64,000 nt of DNA from Nocardioides zeae (GTDB taxonomy: Bacteria; Actinomycetota; Actinomycetes; Propionibacteriales; Nocardioidaceae), in the NCBI RefSeq assembly GCF_030818655.1, contig NZ_JAUTAN010000001.1, forward strand, positions 2,604,001 to 2,668,000, read 5' to 3'. A program made the position numbers and the translations under genes. Within the stretch, counting starts at the first letter, position 1. Every line of letters begins with the position of its first letter. This document shows positions 27,519-36,513 of the stretch, piece after piece. The notes beneath the pieces are model-generated. The model searched no databases. It worked only from the letters and a program-made list of their open reading frames with translations, and had not been told where the DNA came from.

Positions 27519-27677
27519 GGGGTCCTCCCGAGGTCGAGGTGCAGGGTGTGACCCGTCCCACCCTGCCACCCGGCCGGGCGGGGGGCGAGCGAGTTCCGCT
27601 GCGCTCGGCCCGGCGGGGGCGTGCGGGGCGCGGCGGGGGCGCGGCGGGGGCGCGGCGGGGGCCGAGCCTTGCGGGCG

Positions 27678-27740
27678 GAAATGTGCGGCTGGGACGCACC
27701 GGATCGACTCGGACCGGCACCAACCGCACACTTCCCGGCG
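27678..27740. repeat. Palindromic intergenic repeat, copy 4
   Basis: ATGTGCGGCTGGGACGCACC begins the left arm and CCAACCGCACACTT ends the right. It shares the left flank GGCCGAGCCT-GCGGGCGGAA with copy 5. It occupies most of the gap downstream of the frameshifted gene; G-rich tandem repeats (GCGGGGGC type) precede it at 27605-27660. Confidence 0.8.
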
Positions 27741-27769
27741 GCGGTGGTCGCCCCAAAAACTCGGTCGTC

Positions 27770-28871
27770 TCAGGGCGATCCCTCTCCGGTCAGCTCCAGG
27801 ATCCGCTCGAGCACGTCGGGCGACGGTGTCCACGAGTAGACCCCGCCCCGGCCGTCCGACCACTGGAAAGTGGCGCATGACCCCCCGATCCACACCGGCT
27901 CTCCCCACCGGCTCACACCGGCGATGGCCGCCTCGCGCCAGGGAGGGCACCCATCACCGAACGGCGCGTCGACGTCCTCGCGGTCGGAGAGCCTGGCCGC
28001 GATGTCGGCGTCGACGACCGCGACGTCGTCGACACTCAGTGGGGTGCCGTGCCACGAGCGGTCAGCGTCCTGCCAGCACAGTCGGGGTTCGACAAGCAGG
28101 TCGCCGAGGGGCGGGGTCGCGGGCATCACGGCCGTCGGCCCGAAGGGATCGTCCGGGTCGCGCTCGCACGCCGGTGGGGACGCGACCAGGTCAGCGGGCG
28201 GCGTGCCGACGGCGCGCTGCTCGGCCAGCGCGGCGATGAACGCGCCGTACACCTCCGGCCCGGCGCCGACGTAGACCGTGTCCCCCACGACCACATCGCG
28301 GCAGAAGCCGTTGTCGCCCTCGATCGTCCGCACCGAGCCGTCCGCGTACTGCACCGCCATCGACCAAAGCAGGCTCCCGTCGTTGAGGCACATACGGGGG
28401 GGTCGTGCCGACCGGCACCGTCTCGCCGTCCACCAGGGCGAGCACGGCCTCGACGTCCGACACGAGCGCGTCCGGCGGGAGCGCGACGGGAGTCGCATCG
28501 GGCTCGGTGCCCGGTCCCGCGGCGAGGCTGCACATCCGCAGCGCGACGGCACCGGCCGGCAGCGCACCGTCGGTGGTGTCCCCCACGGCGCGCGGGGCGT
28601 CGCAGGTGAAGTCGCCCGGCACCGCGTCGCCCGTGATCGTCTCCCCCGCCACGTCCGAGGACCGGTCGAGGCGATCGGTGACGATCACAGCGACCGGTAC
28701 CACCAGGGCGACAGCGGCGACAGCGGCCGCACCCGCCCACGCATTCCGCCTCCGCCTCCGTCGCGCGCCCCTCGTGCGCACGCCGGTCACGCGCTCCCCG
28801 AACCCAGCGGGCGGCGCGTCCCGTTCCGCGAGGTCGGCCAGGCCCTGCCGCAGCCACATCTCGTCACTCAT
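27770..28871 (-). pseudogene. Membrane protein coupled to ECF sigma factor, frameshifted at a G7 run
   Basis: Two frames make one protein of about 366 residues. The first runs from the ATG at 28871 (MSDEMWLRQGLADLAERDAP; AGGAGG upstream; overlapping the sigma-factor stop as ATGA) through a basic stretch and one membrane helix near 45-65 (WAGAAAVAAVALVVPVAVIV) to VGTTP. The second frame continues with RMCLNDGSLLWSMAVQYADG to the stop at 27770. The switch is at the run of seven G at 28396-28402 (plus strand); six would keep one frame. The helix, the downstream position and the coupling to a SigE-like factor are typical of membrane partners of such sigma factors, but no zinc anti-sigma motif is present. 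Confidence 0.75.
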
Positions 28872-29383
28872 CGGACCTCCTCGCTCAGGTGGGTCGAGCG
28901 GCGCAGTGCGGCGAGCACACGCGCTGTCTGGCTCTTGACGGTGCCGCTGCTGACGCCCAGCACCCGGGCGGTCTCGTCCACGCTGAGGTCCTCGAACCAC
29001 CGCAGCACCACCACGGCTCGCTGCCCGGCCGACAGGTCCTGCAGGGCGACCGCGAGGTCGCGCCTCTGCTCGACACCGTCGGGGCCATCCGTCGACGCCA
29101 GCCGATCGTGCGACCAGGCGACCTCGTCGCCGGCAACGGCGTGCCCCGCCCGTCGACGCCAGCGGCGCGTGTGGGTGGTGAAGAGGACACGGCGCACGTA
29201 GGACTCGAAGTCGCCGCCCGCGGTGACACGACGCCAGTGCGGCCAGCACCGAGCCAGCGCGTCCTGGACGAGCTCTTCCGCGACGTGGCGGTCGCCCGTC
29301 AGCAGGAACGCGCTGCGCCACAGCGCGTCGCCCCGCGCCGCGACGAACTCGTCGAACGCCTCAGCGCTCCGGTCCCTCCGCAT
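28868..29383 (-). CDS. SigE-family ECF RNA polymerase sigma factor
   Basis: 171 residues from the ATG at 29383 (MRRDRSAEAFDEFVAARGDAL). Sigma region 2: LWRSAFLLTGDRHVAEELVQDALARCW, then FESYVRRVLFTTHTRRWRR. Region 4: LSAGQRAVVVLRWFEDLSVDETARVLGVSSGTVKSQTARVL, the helix-turn-helix that reads -35 elements. The FxxAR/LLTGD pattern is that of the actinobacterial SigE-like group, usually followed by a membrane protein gene, as here. Its signal is unknown. Confidence 0.93.
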   Translation of the reverse strand: MRRDRSAEAFDEFVAARGDALWRSAFLLTGDRHVAEELVQDALARCWPHWRRVTAGGDFESYVRRVLFTTHTRRWRRRAGHAVAGDEVAWSHDRLASTDGPDGVEQRRDLAVALQDLSAGQRAVVVLRWFEDLSVDETARVLGVSSGTVKSQTARVLAALRRSTHLSEEVR

Positions 29384-29499
29384 TCCGCCCCCTTGCCGCC
29401 ACACGTGCTGACGAGCACGCGTCGACGAGAAGAGAGTCCCGTGGCCACCGATGGGTTGTCATCCGAACCCGACCGATTCCGGGGCCGAGCCTGGCGGGC

Positions 29500-29559
29500 G
29501 GAATTGTGCAGCTGGGACGCACCAGACCGACCCACACCGACCCCAACCGCACATTTCGC
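29500..29559. repeat. Palindromic intergenic repeat, copy 5
   Basis: TTGTGCAGCTGGGACGCACC begins the left arm and CCCAACCGCACATTT closes it. It lies in the 263-base gap between the sigma-factor gene and bsaP; the rest of the gap holds only the tandem repeat described next. Confidence 0.8.
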
Positions 29560-29604
29560 GAGCTTGCGCGGGCCGAGCTTGCGCGGGCCGAGCTTGCGCG
29601 GGCC
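29560..29604. repeat. Three exact tandem copies of a 15-bp unit
   Basis: GAGCTTGCGCGGGCC is repeated three times without change, directly next to palindromic repeat copy 5. The unit resembles the shared flank of repeat copies 4 and 5 (GGGCCGAGCCTTGCG), so it may have arisen by slippage from that flank. Confidence 0.85.
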
Positions 29605-29646
29605 GGGCGGGCCGGCGGACGGACGGGCGGGACCAGGCACCGGGCC

Positions 29647-29832
29647 TCAGCCCGACCCGACCACCCCGTGCTCGACGCACGCGGCGGTCCAACCGCGCGG
29701 GGTGACCTGCACCTTCATCCGCCGCCGGCAGGCGCCGCAGAACCGCGGCGGCTCCAGGGCGAGGCTGCGGGCGCACGCGTCGTGGTCGCGACCGGCCGCC
29801 CCCTCCCCGCAGTGCCCGCAGTACGCACTCAC
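29647..29832 (-). CDS. bsaP: Biotin synthase auxiliary protein
   Basis: 61 residues from a GTG that overlaps the bioB stop (GTGA). Five or more Cys residues in pairs ([35 protein letters not shown]) suggest a metal or Fe-S site. Actinobacterial BsaP proteins have this CGHC...CxxC pattern and the conserved [13 protein letters not shown]. They are needed by the mycobacterial type of biotin synthase to insert sulfur. Direct coupling to bioB supports the assignment. Confidence 0.85.
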   Translation of the reverse strand: MSAYCGHCGEGAAGRDHDACARSLALEPPRFCGACRRRMKVQVTPRGWTAACVEHGVVGSG

Positions 29833-30875
29833 AACGTCTTCGCCAGCTCCCGGATCGGCATCCGCAGCTCGGCGAGCAGCTCGAGGTCGGCATCCGGCTC
29901 GCGGCCCAGCGTCGTCAGGTAGTTGCCGACGATGACCGCGTTGATGCCACCGAGGAGGCCGTCGCGCGTGCCGAGGTCGCCGAGGGTGAGCTCGCGGCCC
30001 CCGGCGTACCGCAGGATCGTCCGCGGCATCGCCAGCCGGAAGGCGGCGATGGTGCGCAGCGCGTCCTGCGACCCCATGAGCGGCAGGTCGCCGAAGGGCG
30101 TGCCCGGGCGCGGGTTGAGGAAGTTGAGCGGCACCTCGTGGGGGTCGAGCTCGGCCAGCTCGGCGGCGAGCTCGGCGCGCTGCTCGAGCGACTCCCCCAT
30201 GCCGACGAGCCCGCCGCAGCAGAGCTCCATCCCGGCCTCGCGCACCATCGTGCAGGTCTCCCACCGCTCCTCCCAGGAGTGGGTGGTGACGACCTTGTCG
30301 AAGTAGGACCGCGCGGCCTCGAGGTTGTGGTTGTAGCGGTGCACGCCCATCGCCGCGAGCTCGTCGACCTGCTCCTGGGTCAGCATCCCGAGCGAGCACG
30401 CGACGTTGATGTCGACCTCCGCCTGGATCGCCGCGACGCCCTCGCGCACCTGCGCCATCAGCCGCTGGTCGGGCCCGCGCACGGCGGCGACGATGCAGAA
30501 CTCGGTCGCGCCGGTCGCCGCCGTCTCCTTCGCGGCCGCCACGAGCTGGCGCACGTCGAGCCAGACCGCCCGCACCGGCGAGGTGAACTGACCGGACTGG
30601 CTGCAGAAGTGGCAGTCCTCGGGGCAGCCGCCGGTCTTCAGGCTGATGATCCCCTCCACCTCGACCTCGGGGCCGCAGTGCGCCATCCGCACGGCGTGGG
30701 CCAGGTCGAGCAGCTCGGGCACCCGGTCGTCGGGCACCCGGAGCACCTCGACGAGGTCCGCGAGGCCGAGGCCCTGCCCGCCGTCCAGCACGGTGCGACG
30801 GGCGCGATCGAGGAGCGCGCCGACGGGATCGGCGGGGCTCGCGGCAGGGGGCACGGGCGTCTGGAGGTCGGTCAC
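29829..30875 (-). CDS. bioB: Biotin synthase
   Basis: 348 residues. Radical-SAM Cys motif [16 protein letters not shown] near 77. [50 protein letters not shown] and [11 protein letters not shown] are BioB motifs. It converts dethiobiotin to biotin. A TACGCT box 8 bases before its GTG suggests a leaderless message starting inside the BioQ-controlled divergent region shared with bioA. The C-terminal [19 protein letters not shown] is normal. Confidence 0.97.
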   Translation of the reverse strand: MTDLQTPVPPAASPADPVGALLDRARRTVLDGGQGLGLADLVEVLRVPDDRVPELLDLAHAVRMAHCGPEVEVEGIISLKTGGCPEDCHFCSQSGQFTSPVRAVWLDVRQLVAAAKETAATGATEFCIVAAVRGPDQRLMAQVREGVAAIQAEVDINVACSLGMLTQEQVDELAAMGVHRYNHNLEAARSYFDKVVTTHSWEERWETCTMVREAGMELCCGGLVGMGESLEQRAELAAELAELDPHEVPLNFLNPRPGTPFGDLPLMGSQDALRTIAAFRLAMPRTILRYAGGRELTLGDLGTRDGLLGGINAVIVGNYLTTLGREPDADLELLAELRMPIRELAKTL

Positions 30876-30906
30876 GGCGCCGGAGCGTAGCCCGGATCCG
30901 CCTCGA

Positions 30907-30946
30907 CCTGAACACCGTTAAGGAATTTTTCTGAACGGTGTTCAGG
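30907..30946. promoter_or_regulatory. Two BioQ-like boxes forming a 13-bp inverted repeat between bioB and bioA
   Basis: TGAACACCGTTAA (30909-30921) and TGAACGGTGTTCA (30932-30944) each fit TGAAC-N3-GTTxA, the form of the actinobacterial BioQ operator. The two lie as mirror images, with exact 13-base arms CCTGAACACCGTT and AACGGTGTTCAGG separated by 14 bases. Box 1 faces the bioB promoter (TACGCT at 30889-30884) and box 2 overlaps the -35 area of bioA (TAGGGT at 30964-30969). BioQ itself is not in the window. Confidence 0.8.
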
Positions 30947-30978
30947 TCTGGCCGTCGAACGGCTAGGGTCGCGTCCCG

Positions 30979-32301
30979 ATGTCGACCACCACCACCCCCC
31001 GCACGGTCGCGGACCTCCTCGCCGCCGACCGCGCCCACGTCTGGCACCCCTACGCCTCGGCCACCCGGCCGGGCCCGGTGCGCCTCGTCGAGCGGGCGTA
31101 CGGCGCGCGCCTCGTGCTCGCCGACGACCCGGCCCGCCCGGGCGAGCCGCGGGAGGTCGTCGACGGGATGGCCTCGTGGTGGGCGGCCGTCCACGGCTAC
31201 GCGCACCCGGCCCTCGACGCCGCGGTCACCGAGCAGCTGGGGGCGATGGCCCACGTGATGTTCGGCGGGCTCACCCACGCCCCCGCCGTCCGCCTGGCCG
31301 AGCGGCTGGTGGAGCTCACCCCCGCCGGGCTCGAGCACGTCTTCCTCGCGGACTCGGGGTCCGTCGCGGTCGAGGTGGCGCTCAAGCTGGCGGTGCAGCA
31401 CCAGCGCGGGGCGGGTCGCCCGCGCCGCACGCGCATGCTCGCCCTCCGCGGCGGCTACCACGGCGACACCTCCGGCGCGATGAGCGTCTGCGACCCCGTC
31501 GGCGGCATGCACGCGCTCTTCCCGGGCCGGCTCGCCCCGCAGGTCTTCGCGCCCCGCCCCCCGGCCCGCGGCTCCGACCCGGCCGCGGTGACGGCGTGGG
31601 TCGACGAGGTGCGCGCGCTGGCCCGCGACCACTCCGACGAGCTGGCGGCGATCGTCGCCGAGCCGCTGCTGCAGGGCGCCGGGGGCATGCACGCCTACCC
31701 GGCGGCGTGCCTCGTCGCGCTGCGGGAGATCGCCGACGAGCACGGCCTGCTGCTCGTGCTCGACGAGATCGCGACGGGCTTCGGCCGCACCGGCACCCTC
31801 TTCGCCTGCGACGCCGCCGGGGTGCGCCCCGACGTGCTCTGCGTCGGCAAGGCGCTCACGGGCGGCTACCTCTCCGCGGCGGCCGTGCTCTGCACCCGGG
31901 AGGTGGCCCGCACCGTGAGCGACGGCGAGGGCGGCGGCCTGCTCCACGGCCCGACCTTCATGGGCAACCCGTTGTCCTCGGCGGTCGCGCTGGCCAGCCT
32001 CGACCTGCTCGCCGACGGCTCGTGGGCGGCCGACGTCGCCCGCATCGAGCGGGGGCTCGCGACGGGCCTCGCCCCGTTGCGCGACCTCCCGGGGGTGCGG
32101 GACGTCCGCACGTGCGGCGCGGTCGGGGTCGTCCAGCTCGACCGGCCCGTCGACGTGCCGCGGGCGACCGACGCCGCCGTCGCCGCGGGCGCGTGGCTGC
32201 GCCCCTTCCGCGACCTGGTCTACGCGATGCCGCCGTACGTCGCGTCCGACGCCGAGGTGGCGACCATCGTCGCCGGGATGACCGCGGCGGTGACGGCATG
32301 A
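30979..32301 (+). CDS. bioA: 7,8-diaminopelargonate aminotransferase (SAM-dependent)
   Basis: 440 residues. [13 protein letters not shown] and [20 protein letters not shown] at the N-terminus are BioA motifs. [16 protein letters not shown] binds the cofactor phosphate, [16 protein letters not shown] holds the PLP Asp, and the Schiff-base Lys is in [13 protein letters not shown] near 291. The ATG lies 9 bases after a TAGGGT box, so it is probably leaderless. It starts the bioAFD operon. Confidence 0.97.
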   Translation: MSTTTTPRTVADLLAADRAHVWHPYASATRPGPVRLVERAYGARLVLADDPARPGEPREVVDGMASWWAAVHGYAHPALDAAVTEQLGAMAHVMFGGLTHAPAVRLAERLVELTPAGLEHVFLADSGSVAVEVALKLAVQHQRGAGRPRRTRMLALRGGYHGDTSGAMSVCDPVGGMHALFPGRLAPQVFAPRPPARGSDPAAVTAWVDEVRALARDHSDELAAIVAEPLLQGAGGMHAYPAACLVALREIADEHGLLLVLDEIATGFGRTGTLFACDAAGVRPDVLCVGKALTGGYLSAAAVLCTREVARTVSDGEGGGLLHGPTFMGNPLSSAVALASLDLLADGSWAADVARIERGLATGLAPLRDLPGVRDVRTCGAVGVVQLDRPVDVPRATDAAVAAGAWLRPFRDLVYAMPPYVASDAEVATIVAGMTAAVTA

Positions 32302-33437
32302 CCTGGGCCGCCTGGTGGGCCGGCCAGGCCCGCGAGCGGGAGGCCGCCGGGCTGACGCGCACGCTGCGGCCCCGCCCCGCCGACGACCCGACGACGGACC
32401 TGGCGGGCAACGACTACCTCGGGCTCTCCCGTGACCCGCGCGTCGTCGAGGCGGCCTCTGCGGCGGCACGCACCTGGGGCGCCGGGGCCGGCGCCTCACG
32501 GCTGGTGACGGGCACCCTCGCCGTGCACGTGGAGCTCGAGGACGAGCTCGCCGCCTGGACCGGCCAGCCCGCCGCGCTCGTGTGCTCGACGGGCTACCAC
32601 GCCAACCTCGCCCTCGTCACCGCGCTCGCCGACCCGGGCACGCTGGTCGTCTCCGACGCCCACGTGCACGCCTCCCTCATCGACGCCGTCCGGCTCGCCC
32701 GCGCCCGGGTGGCGGTGGTGCCCCACGCCGACGTCGACGCGGTACGCCGCGCGCTCGCCACCCACGCCGCCGAGGCCCCCGACGCTCGGGCGCTCGTGCT
32801 CGTCGAGTCCGTCTACTCCGTGCTCGGCGACGCGGCCCCGCTCACGGCCCTCGCGGACGTGGCCGCGGCGTACGGCGCCCTCCTCGTCGTCGACGAGGCC
32901 CACGGACTCGGCGTGCACGGACCCGGGCTCGTGGCCTCCGCCGGGCTCGCGGGCCAGCCGCACGTCGTGCTCACCGCCACCCTGTCGAAGGCGCTCGGCG
33001 CCCAGGGCGGTGCCGTGCTCGGGCCGGTCGCGCTCGTCGAGCACCTGGTGAACCGCGCACGGCCCTTCATCTTCGACACCGGGCTCGCGCCGACGTCGAC
33101 CGCGGGCGCCCTCGCCGCGCTGCGCGTCGCCCGGGACGAGCCGTGGCACGCCGCCCGCGTGCGCGCCCGGATGCGCGCACTGGCCGCGGCCCTCGGCGTA
33201 CCCCCGGCGGCCGGGGCGGTGCTGTCCGTCCCGATGCCGTCCCCGCAGGCGGCCGTGGCCGCCCAGGCCGACCTGCTCGGGCGGGGCGTGCGCGTCGGGT
33301 GCTTCCGCCCGCCGTCCGTGCCCGACGGTGTCGCCCGGCTCCGCGTGACCGCCTCGGCGGGCGTCGACGACGCCGCCTGGGACCGGGCCCTCGCCCTCCT
33401 GACGGACGTCGTCGGCGGCGTGCGGGAGGCCGCGTGA
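32298..33437 (+). CDS. bioF: 8-amino-7-oxononanoate synthase
   Basis: 379 residues, ATG overlapping the bioA stop. [47 protein letters not shown] [19 protein letters not shown], and the PLP lysine in [18 protein letters not shown] near 235. Start [11 protein letters not shown] and end [12 protein letters not shown] are typical. It condenses pimeloyl-ACP/CoA with alanine. Confidence 0.97.
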   Translation: MTWAAWWAGQAREREAAGLTRTLRPRPADDPTTDLAGNDYLGLSRDPRVVEAASAAARTWGAGAGASRLVTGTLAVHVELEDELAAWTGQPAALVCSTGYHANLALVTALADPGTLVVSDAHVHASLIDAVRLARARVAVVPHADVDAVRRALATHAAEAPDARALVLVESVYSVLGDAAPLTALADVAAAYGALLVVDEAHGLGVHGPGLVASAGLAGQPHVVLTATLSKALGAQGGAVLGPVALVEHLVNRARPFIFDTGLAPTSTAGALAALRVARDEPWHAARVRARMRALAAALGVPPAAGAVLSVPMPSPQAAVAAQADLLGRGVRVGCFRPPSVPDGVARLRVTASAGVDDAAWDRALALLTDVVGGVREAA

Positions 33438-34159
33438 GCACCGGACGGGTCGTTGTCGTGACCGGAACCAGCACGGGCGTCGGCAAGACCGTCGTCACGG
33501 CGGCACTCGCGGTGGTCGCCGCGGAGCACGGCTCCGTCACCGTCGTGAAGCCGGTGCAGACGGGCATCGGCACGGTCGCCGCGCCCGGCGACGAGGCCGA
33601 CGCCGACGTCGTGCACCGCCTCACCGGGTGCGCCGTGCAGGAGCACACCGCCCTCGCCGACCCCCTCGCCCCCGACACCGCTGCCCGGCTGCGCGGGGTG
33701 GGGATCCCGCGCGTCGCCGAGCACGCGGACCGGGTGCGCGTGCTGGCGGCCTTCGAGGACACCGTGGTGGTGGAGGGAGCCGGCGGCCTGCTGGTGCGGC
33801 TCGACACCGAGGGCGGCACGCTGCTCGACCTGGCCGCCGAGCTCGGGGACCTGGACGTCGACGTGGTCGTCGTGGTCGCCGCCGGCCTCGGCACCCTCAA
33901 CCACACGGAGCTGACCGTCGGGGCGCTCCGGGCGCGCGGCATCGAGCCGGCCGGGCTGGTGATCGGCTCCTGGCCCGCCGAGCCCGACCTCGCCGAGCGC
34001 TGCAACCGCGACGACCTGGCGCGGGTCAGCGGCGTACCGCTGCTCGGCTGCGTGCCCGCCGGCGCCGGCGCGCTGGACCGGGACGCGTTCCGCGCCGCGG
34101 CACCCGGGTGGCTTCAGCCCTGGATCCGCGCGAAGGGGCGCGCCTCCTCGAGCTCGTAG
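33434..34159 (+). CDS. bioD: Dethiobiotin synthetase
   Basis: 241 residues, GTG overlapping the bioF stop. P-loop [20 protein letters not shown], catalytic Lys in [10 protein letters not shown], and [14 protein letters not shown] with the Mg-binding Glu. [25 protein letters not shown] is typical. Its last 46 bases overlap the 3' end of the convergent amidase gene, so its Arg/Ser-rich C-terminal tail is also amidase-coding on the other strand. Confidence 0.96.
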   Translation: MSTGRVVVVTGTSTGVGKTVVTAALAVVAAEHGSVTVVKPVQTGIGTVAAPGDEADADVVHRLTGCAVQEHTALADPLAPDTAARLRGVGIPRVAEHADRVRVLAAFEDTVVVEGAGGLLVRLDTEGGTLLDLAAELGDLDVDVVVVVAAGLGTLNHTELTVGALRARGIEPAGLVIGSWPAEPDLAERCNRDDLARVSGVPLLGCVPAGAGALDRDAFRAAAPGWLQPWIRAKGRASSSS

Positions 34160-35517
34160 GCCACCTCCAGCAGCGTCGCCTCCCGTCCGCGGCCGGCGCC
34201 GATCATCACGCCGAGGGGCAGACCGTCCGCCGTGGTCGCGAGGGGCAGCGAGATCGCGGGCTCGCCCGTGGCGTTCTGGAGCGGCGTGAAGGCCACCCAG
34301 TCCAGGAGCCGGTCGATCACGGTCGCGAAGTCCAGGGTCGGGTCGAGGTGGCCGACCGGGGGCGTGACCGTCGCGACGGTCGGGGTCAGCACGACGTCGT
34401 GGTCGGCGAAGAACGCGGCGCTGAGCCGCTCGGAGCGCGCCAGCCGGGCGATCGCGCCGGGGAGGCGGTGCATCCGCCGCGCCGCGTGGCGCGCGAGCCC
34501 CCGGGTGAGGTCGTCGAGCCGGGACGGGTCCCACGTGCCGCGGTGGCTCGCTCGCCCGGTCGCGACGAGGAAGGTGGCCAGGAAGCCCCAGTAGAGCAGG
34601 AAGTCGTCGCGGAACGACGGCGGCACCGGCGGCTGCTCCAGCTCCACCACGTGGTGACCCAGCTCCTCGAGCAGGCGGGCCACGCCCAGCGTCGCCTCGC
34701 GTACCTCGGGGCTCGCGACCGTGCCGACGGACGTGGTCACGACGGCCACCTTCAGCCGCTTGGTGCCGGGCCGCGTGATATCCCCGACGGGGGCGAGCGC
34801 GAGGTTGCGGTATACGCGCTCCGCCTCGCGGAGGTACGCCGCCGTGTCCCGCACCGACCGGGTCACCACGCCGTCCGCGACGATCCGCACGGGCATGTCG
34901 CGGAACACCTTGTCCTGCGCGAAGCGGTTGCGGGTCGGCTTCAGCCCCACCAGGCCGCAGGCCGCCGCGGGGATGCGGATCGAGCCTCCTCCGTCGTTGG
35001 CGTGCGCGATCGGCACGACCCCCGCCGCGACGAACGCCGCGGAGCCCGCGGAGGACGCCCCCGCCGTGCGCGTCGGGTCCCACGGGTTGCGCACCGCCCC
35101 GAGCCGCGGGTGCTCCGCGGAGGCCGAGAAGCCGAACTCCGACAGCTGGGACTTGCCGATCGGCACGACCCCGGTCGCGCCGTACATCCGGAAGAAGTCG
35201 CCGTCCCTGGCCGCCGGCCGGGCGACGAACGCGTCGCAGCCGTCCTGCGTCGGCAGCCCGGCGACCGCGACGTTGTCCTTCACGACCGTCGGCACCCCGG
35301 AGAAGAACCCGGGGCGCGGGTCGCGCGCCTGCCGCCGCGCCCGCGTGTAGGTGTCGAGGGCCAGGCCGTTGAGCGTCGGACCCACCGCCTCGCACCGGGC
35401 GATCGCGGCGTCCACGACCTCGACCGCGGAGACCCTCCCGGCGGCCAGGTGCTCCGCGAGACCCACGGCGTCGAGGTCGCCCAGGGCGTCGTCACCGAAC
35501 GCGTGCACTCTCGTCAT
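34114..35517 (-). CDS. Amidase-signature hydrolase
   Basis: 467 residues. The Ser-cisSer-Lys triad is visible: Lys in [14 protein letters not shown] near 80, cis-Ser in [14 protein letters not shown] near 155, and nucleophile Ser in [17 protein letters not shown] near 178. It is soluble, with no leader. Substrate not predictable; amidase-signature enzymes hydrolyse amides or activate Glu/Asp-tRNA, but this is not GatA, as gatBC are absent and the length and motifs differ. Not obviously linked to biotin, though a biotin amide hydrolase would be an interesting guess. Confidence 0.88.
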   Translation of the reverse strand: MTRVHAFGDDALGDLDAVGLAEHLAAGRVSAVEVVDAAIARCEAVGPTLNGLALDTYTRARRQARDPRPGFFSGVPTVVKDNVAVAGLPTQDGCDAFVARPAARDGDFFRMYGATGVVPIGKSQLSEFGFSASAEHPRLGAVRNPWDPTRTAGASSAGSAAFVAAGVVPIAHANDGGGSIRIPAAACGLVGLKPTRNRFAQDKVFRDMPVRIVADGVVTRSVRDTAAYLREAERVYRNLALAPVGDITRPGTKRLKVAVVTTSVGTVASPEVREATLGVARLLEELGHHVVELEQPPVPPSFRDDFLLYWGFLATFLVATGRASHRGTWDPSRLDDLTRGLARHAARRMHRLPGAIARLARSERLSAAFFADHDVVLTPTVATVTPPVGHLDPTLDFATVIDRLLDWVAFTPLQNATGEPAISLPLATTADGLPLGVMIGAGRGREATLLEVAYELEEARPFARIQG

Positions 35518-35640
35518 GCGCGCACGCTACTGACGGGTCACCCGGGGGGCCACCTCTCCCGCCGTTCCCGTGGACGGGGCGGGGCCCTGTCCGCCGAGCG
35601 CGGCCGTCGTCCACGGAACGCGGGACGTCCCGGGAAACCG

Positions 35641-35688
35641 TTGACGCGTCGACGCCGCCGTCCCTACCTTCTCTTCTAGTCTTCTAGA
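35641..35688 (+). promoter_or_regulatory. Promoter and probable GntR operator of the TrpA-like/kinase operon
   Basis: TTGACG (35641-35646) and TACCTT (35665-35670) are spaced 18 bases apart, a good housekeeping-type promoter. Directly after it lies TCTTCTAGTCTTCTAGA (35672-35688), a tandem of TCTTCTAG with an embedded TCTAGA palindrome, in strong contrast with the GC-rich surroundings. It covers the expected start of transcription. This is the natural site for the GntR/HutC regulator encoded by the second gene. Confidence 0.65.
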
Positions 35689-35708
35689 TGAGTGGGAGTG
35701 ACCTGACG

Positions 35709-36513
35709 ATGAACCGCCTGACGTCCCGGCTGCGCGCGGTGCGAGCCAGCGGACGCCTGTTCGTGCTCGGCTTCCTGCCGGCCGGTTACCCCGGGCGCTC
35801 GGGCTTCGTGGCCGGGGTCGCCGCCGCGTTCGACGCCGGCGCCGACGCCCTCGAGATCGCCATCCCCAACCCGCCCCTGCCGCTGGACGGCCCGCTCATC
35901 CAGGCCGCGGGCCAACAGGGTGCAGCCGCCATCAGCGGACCCCACGAGGGCCTCCGCCTGGCCGCGCTGCAGCGGCGGGAGCCCGACCAGGCGGTCGTCG
36001 CCCTCGCCTACCGCCACGCCCGCCGAGGAGCTCGGCCAGCAGGGGCTGCTCCAGACGTGCCTCGACGCCGACGTCGACGCGGTCCTCATGCCCGAGCACT
36101 CCTTCGCCGAGCAGATCCAGGCCGCCACCGCGGCGCGTCGGGTCGGGCTCGAGCAGGTCCTGTTCATCCACCTCGAGAAGGACCTCGCGCTGCTGCGCGA
36201 CCTGCCCTTCGCCGACCCGGTCGTCTACGTGCAGTCGGCCGACCTCCAGACCGGCGGCACCTTCGACCCCGCCAAGGCCCGCGAGCGGGTCACCGAGCTG
36301 CGCGAGGCCATGGGCGGGCGCGACGCCCACGTGCTGGTCGGCTTCGGGGTCCGCGGACCCGACGAGGTCGAACTGCTCGTCGACACCAGCGCCGACGGTG
36401 CGGTGATCGGCACGACGCTCGTCGCTGCCGCCGGCGAGGGCGAGCACGCCGTGCGCCGGCTGGTCCGCAGCGTGCGCCGGGCCGCCGAGCGCGAGGACCG
36501 CGTCCGTGCCTGA
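35709..36513 (+). pseudogene. TrpA-like TIM-barrel lyase, first copy; apparent +1 frameshift
   Basis: About 267 residues if one extra C near 36011-36012 is removed. The first frame (ATG at 35709 with GGGAG upstream) reads MNRLTSRLRAVRASGRLFVL to VVALAY; the second continues with ATPAEELGQQGLLQTCLDAD to the stop at 36513. It resembles tryptophan synthase alpha: Glu49 in ALEIAIP and Asp60 in LDGPLIQAA sit at exactly the catalytic positions of E. coli TrpA. The phosphate-gripping GFGVRGPDE and ADGAVIGTTLV are also kept. No TrpB, TrpC or other trp gene is near. It opens the operon and overlaps the regulator gene by 8 bases. Whether the frameshift is real or a sequencing indel cannot be told here. 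Confidence 0.75.
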
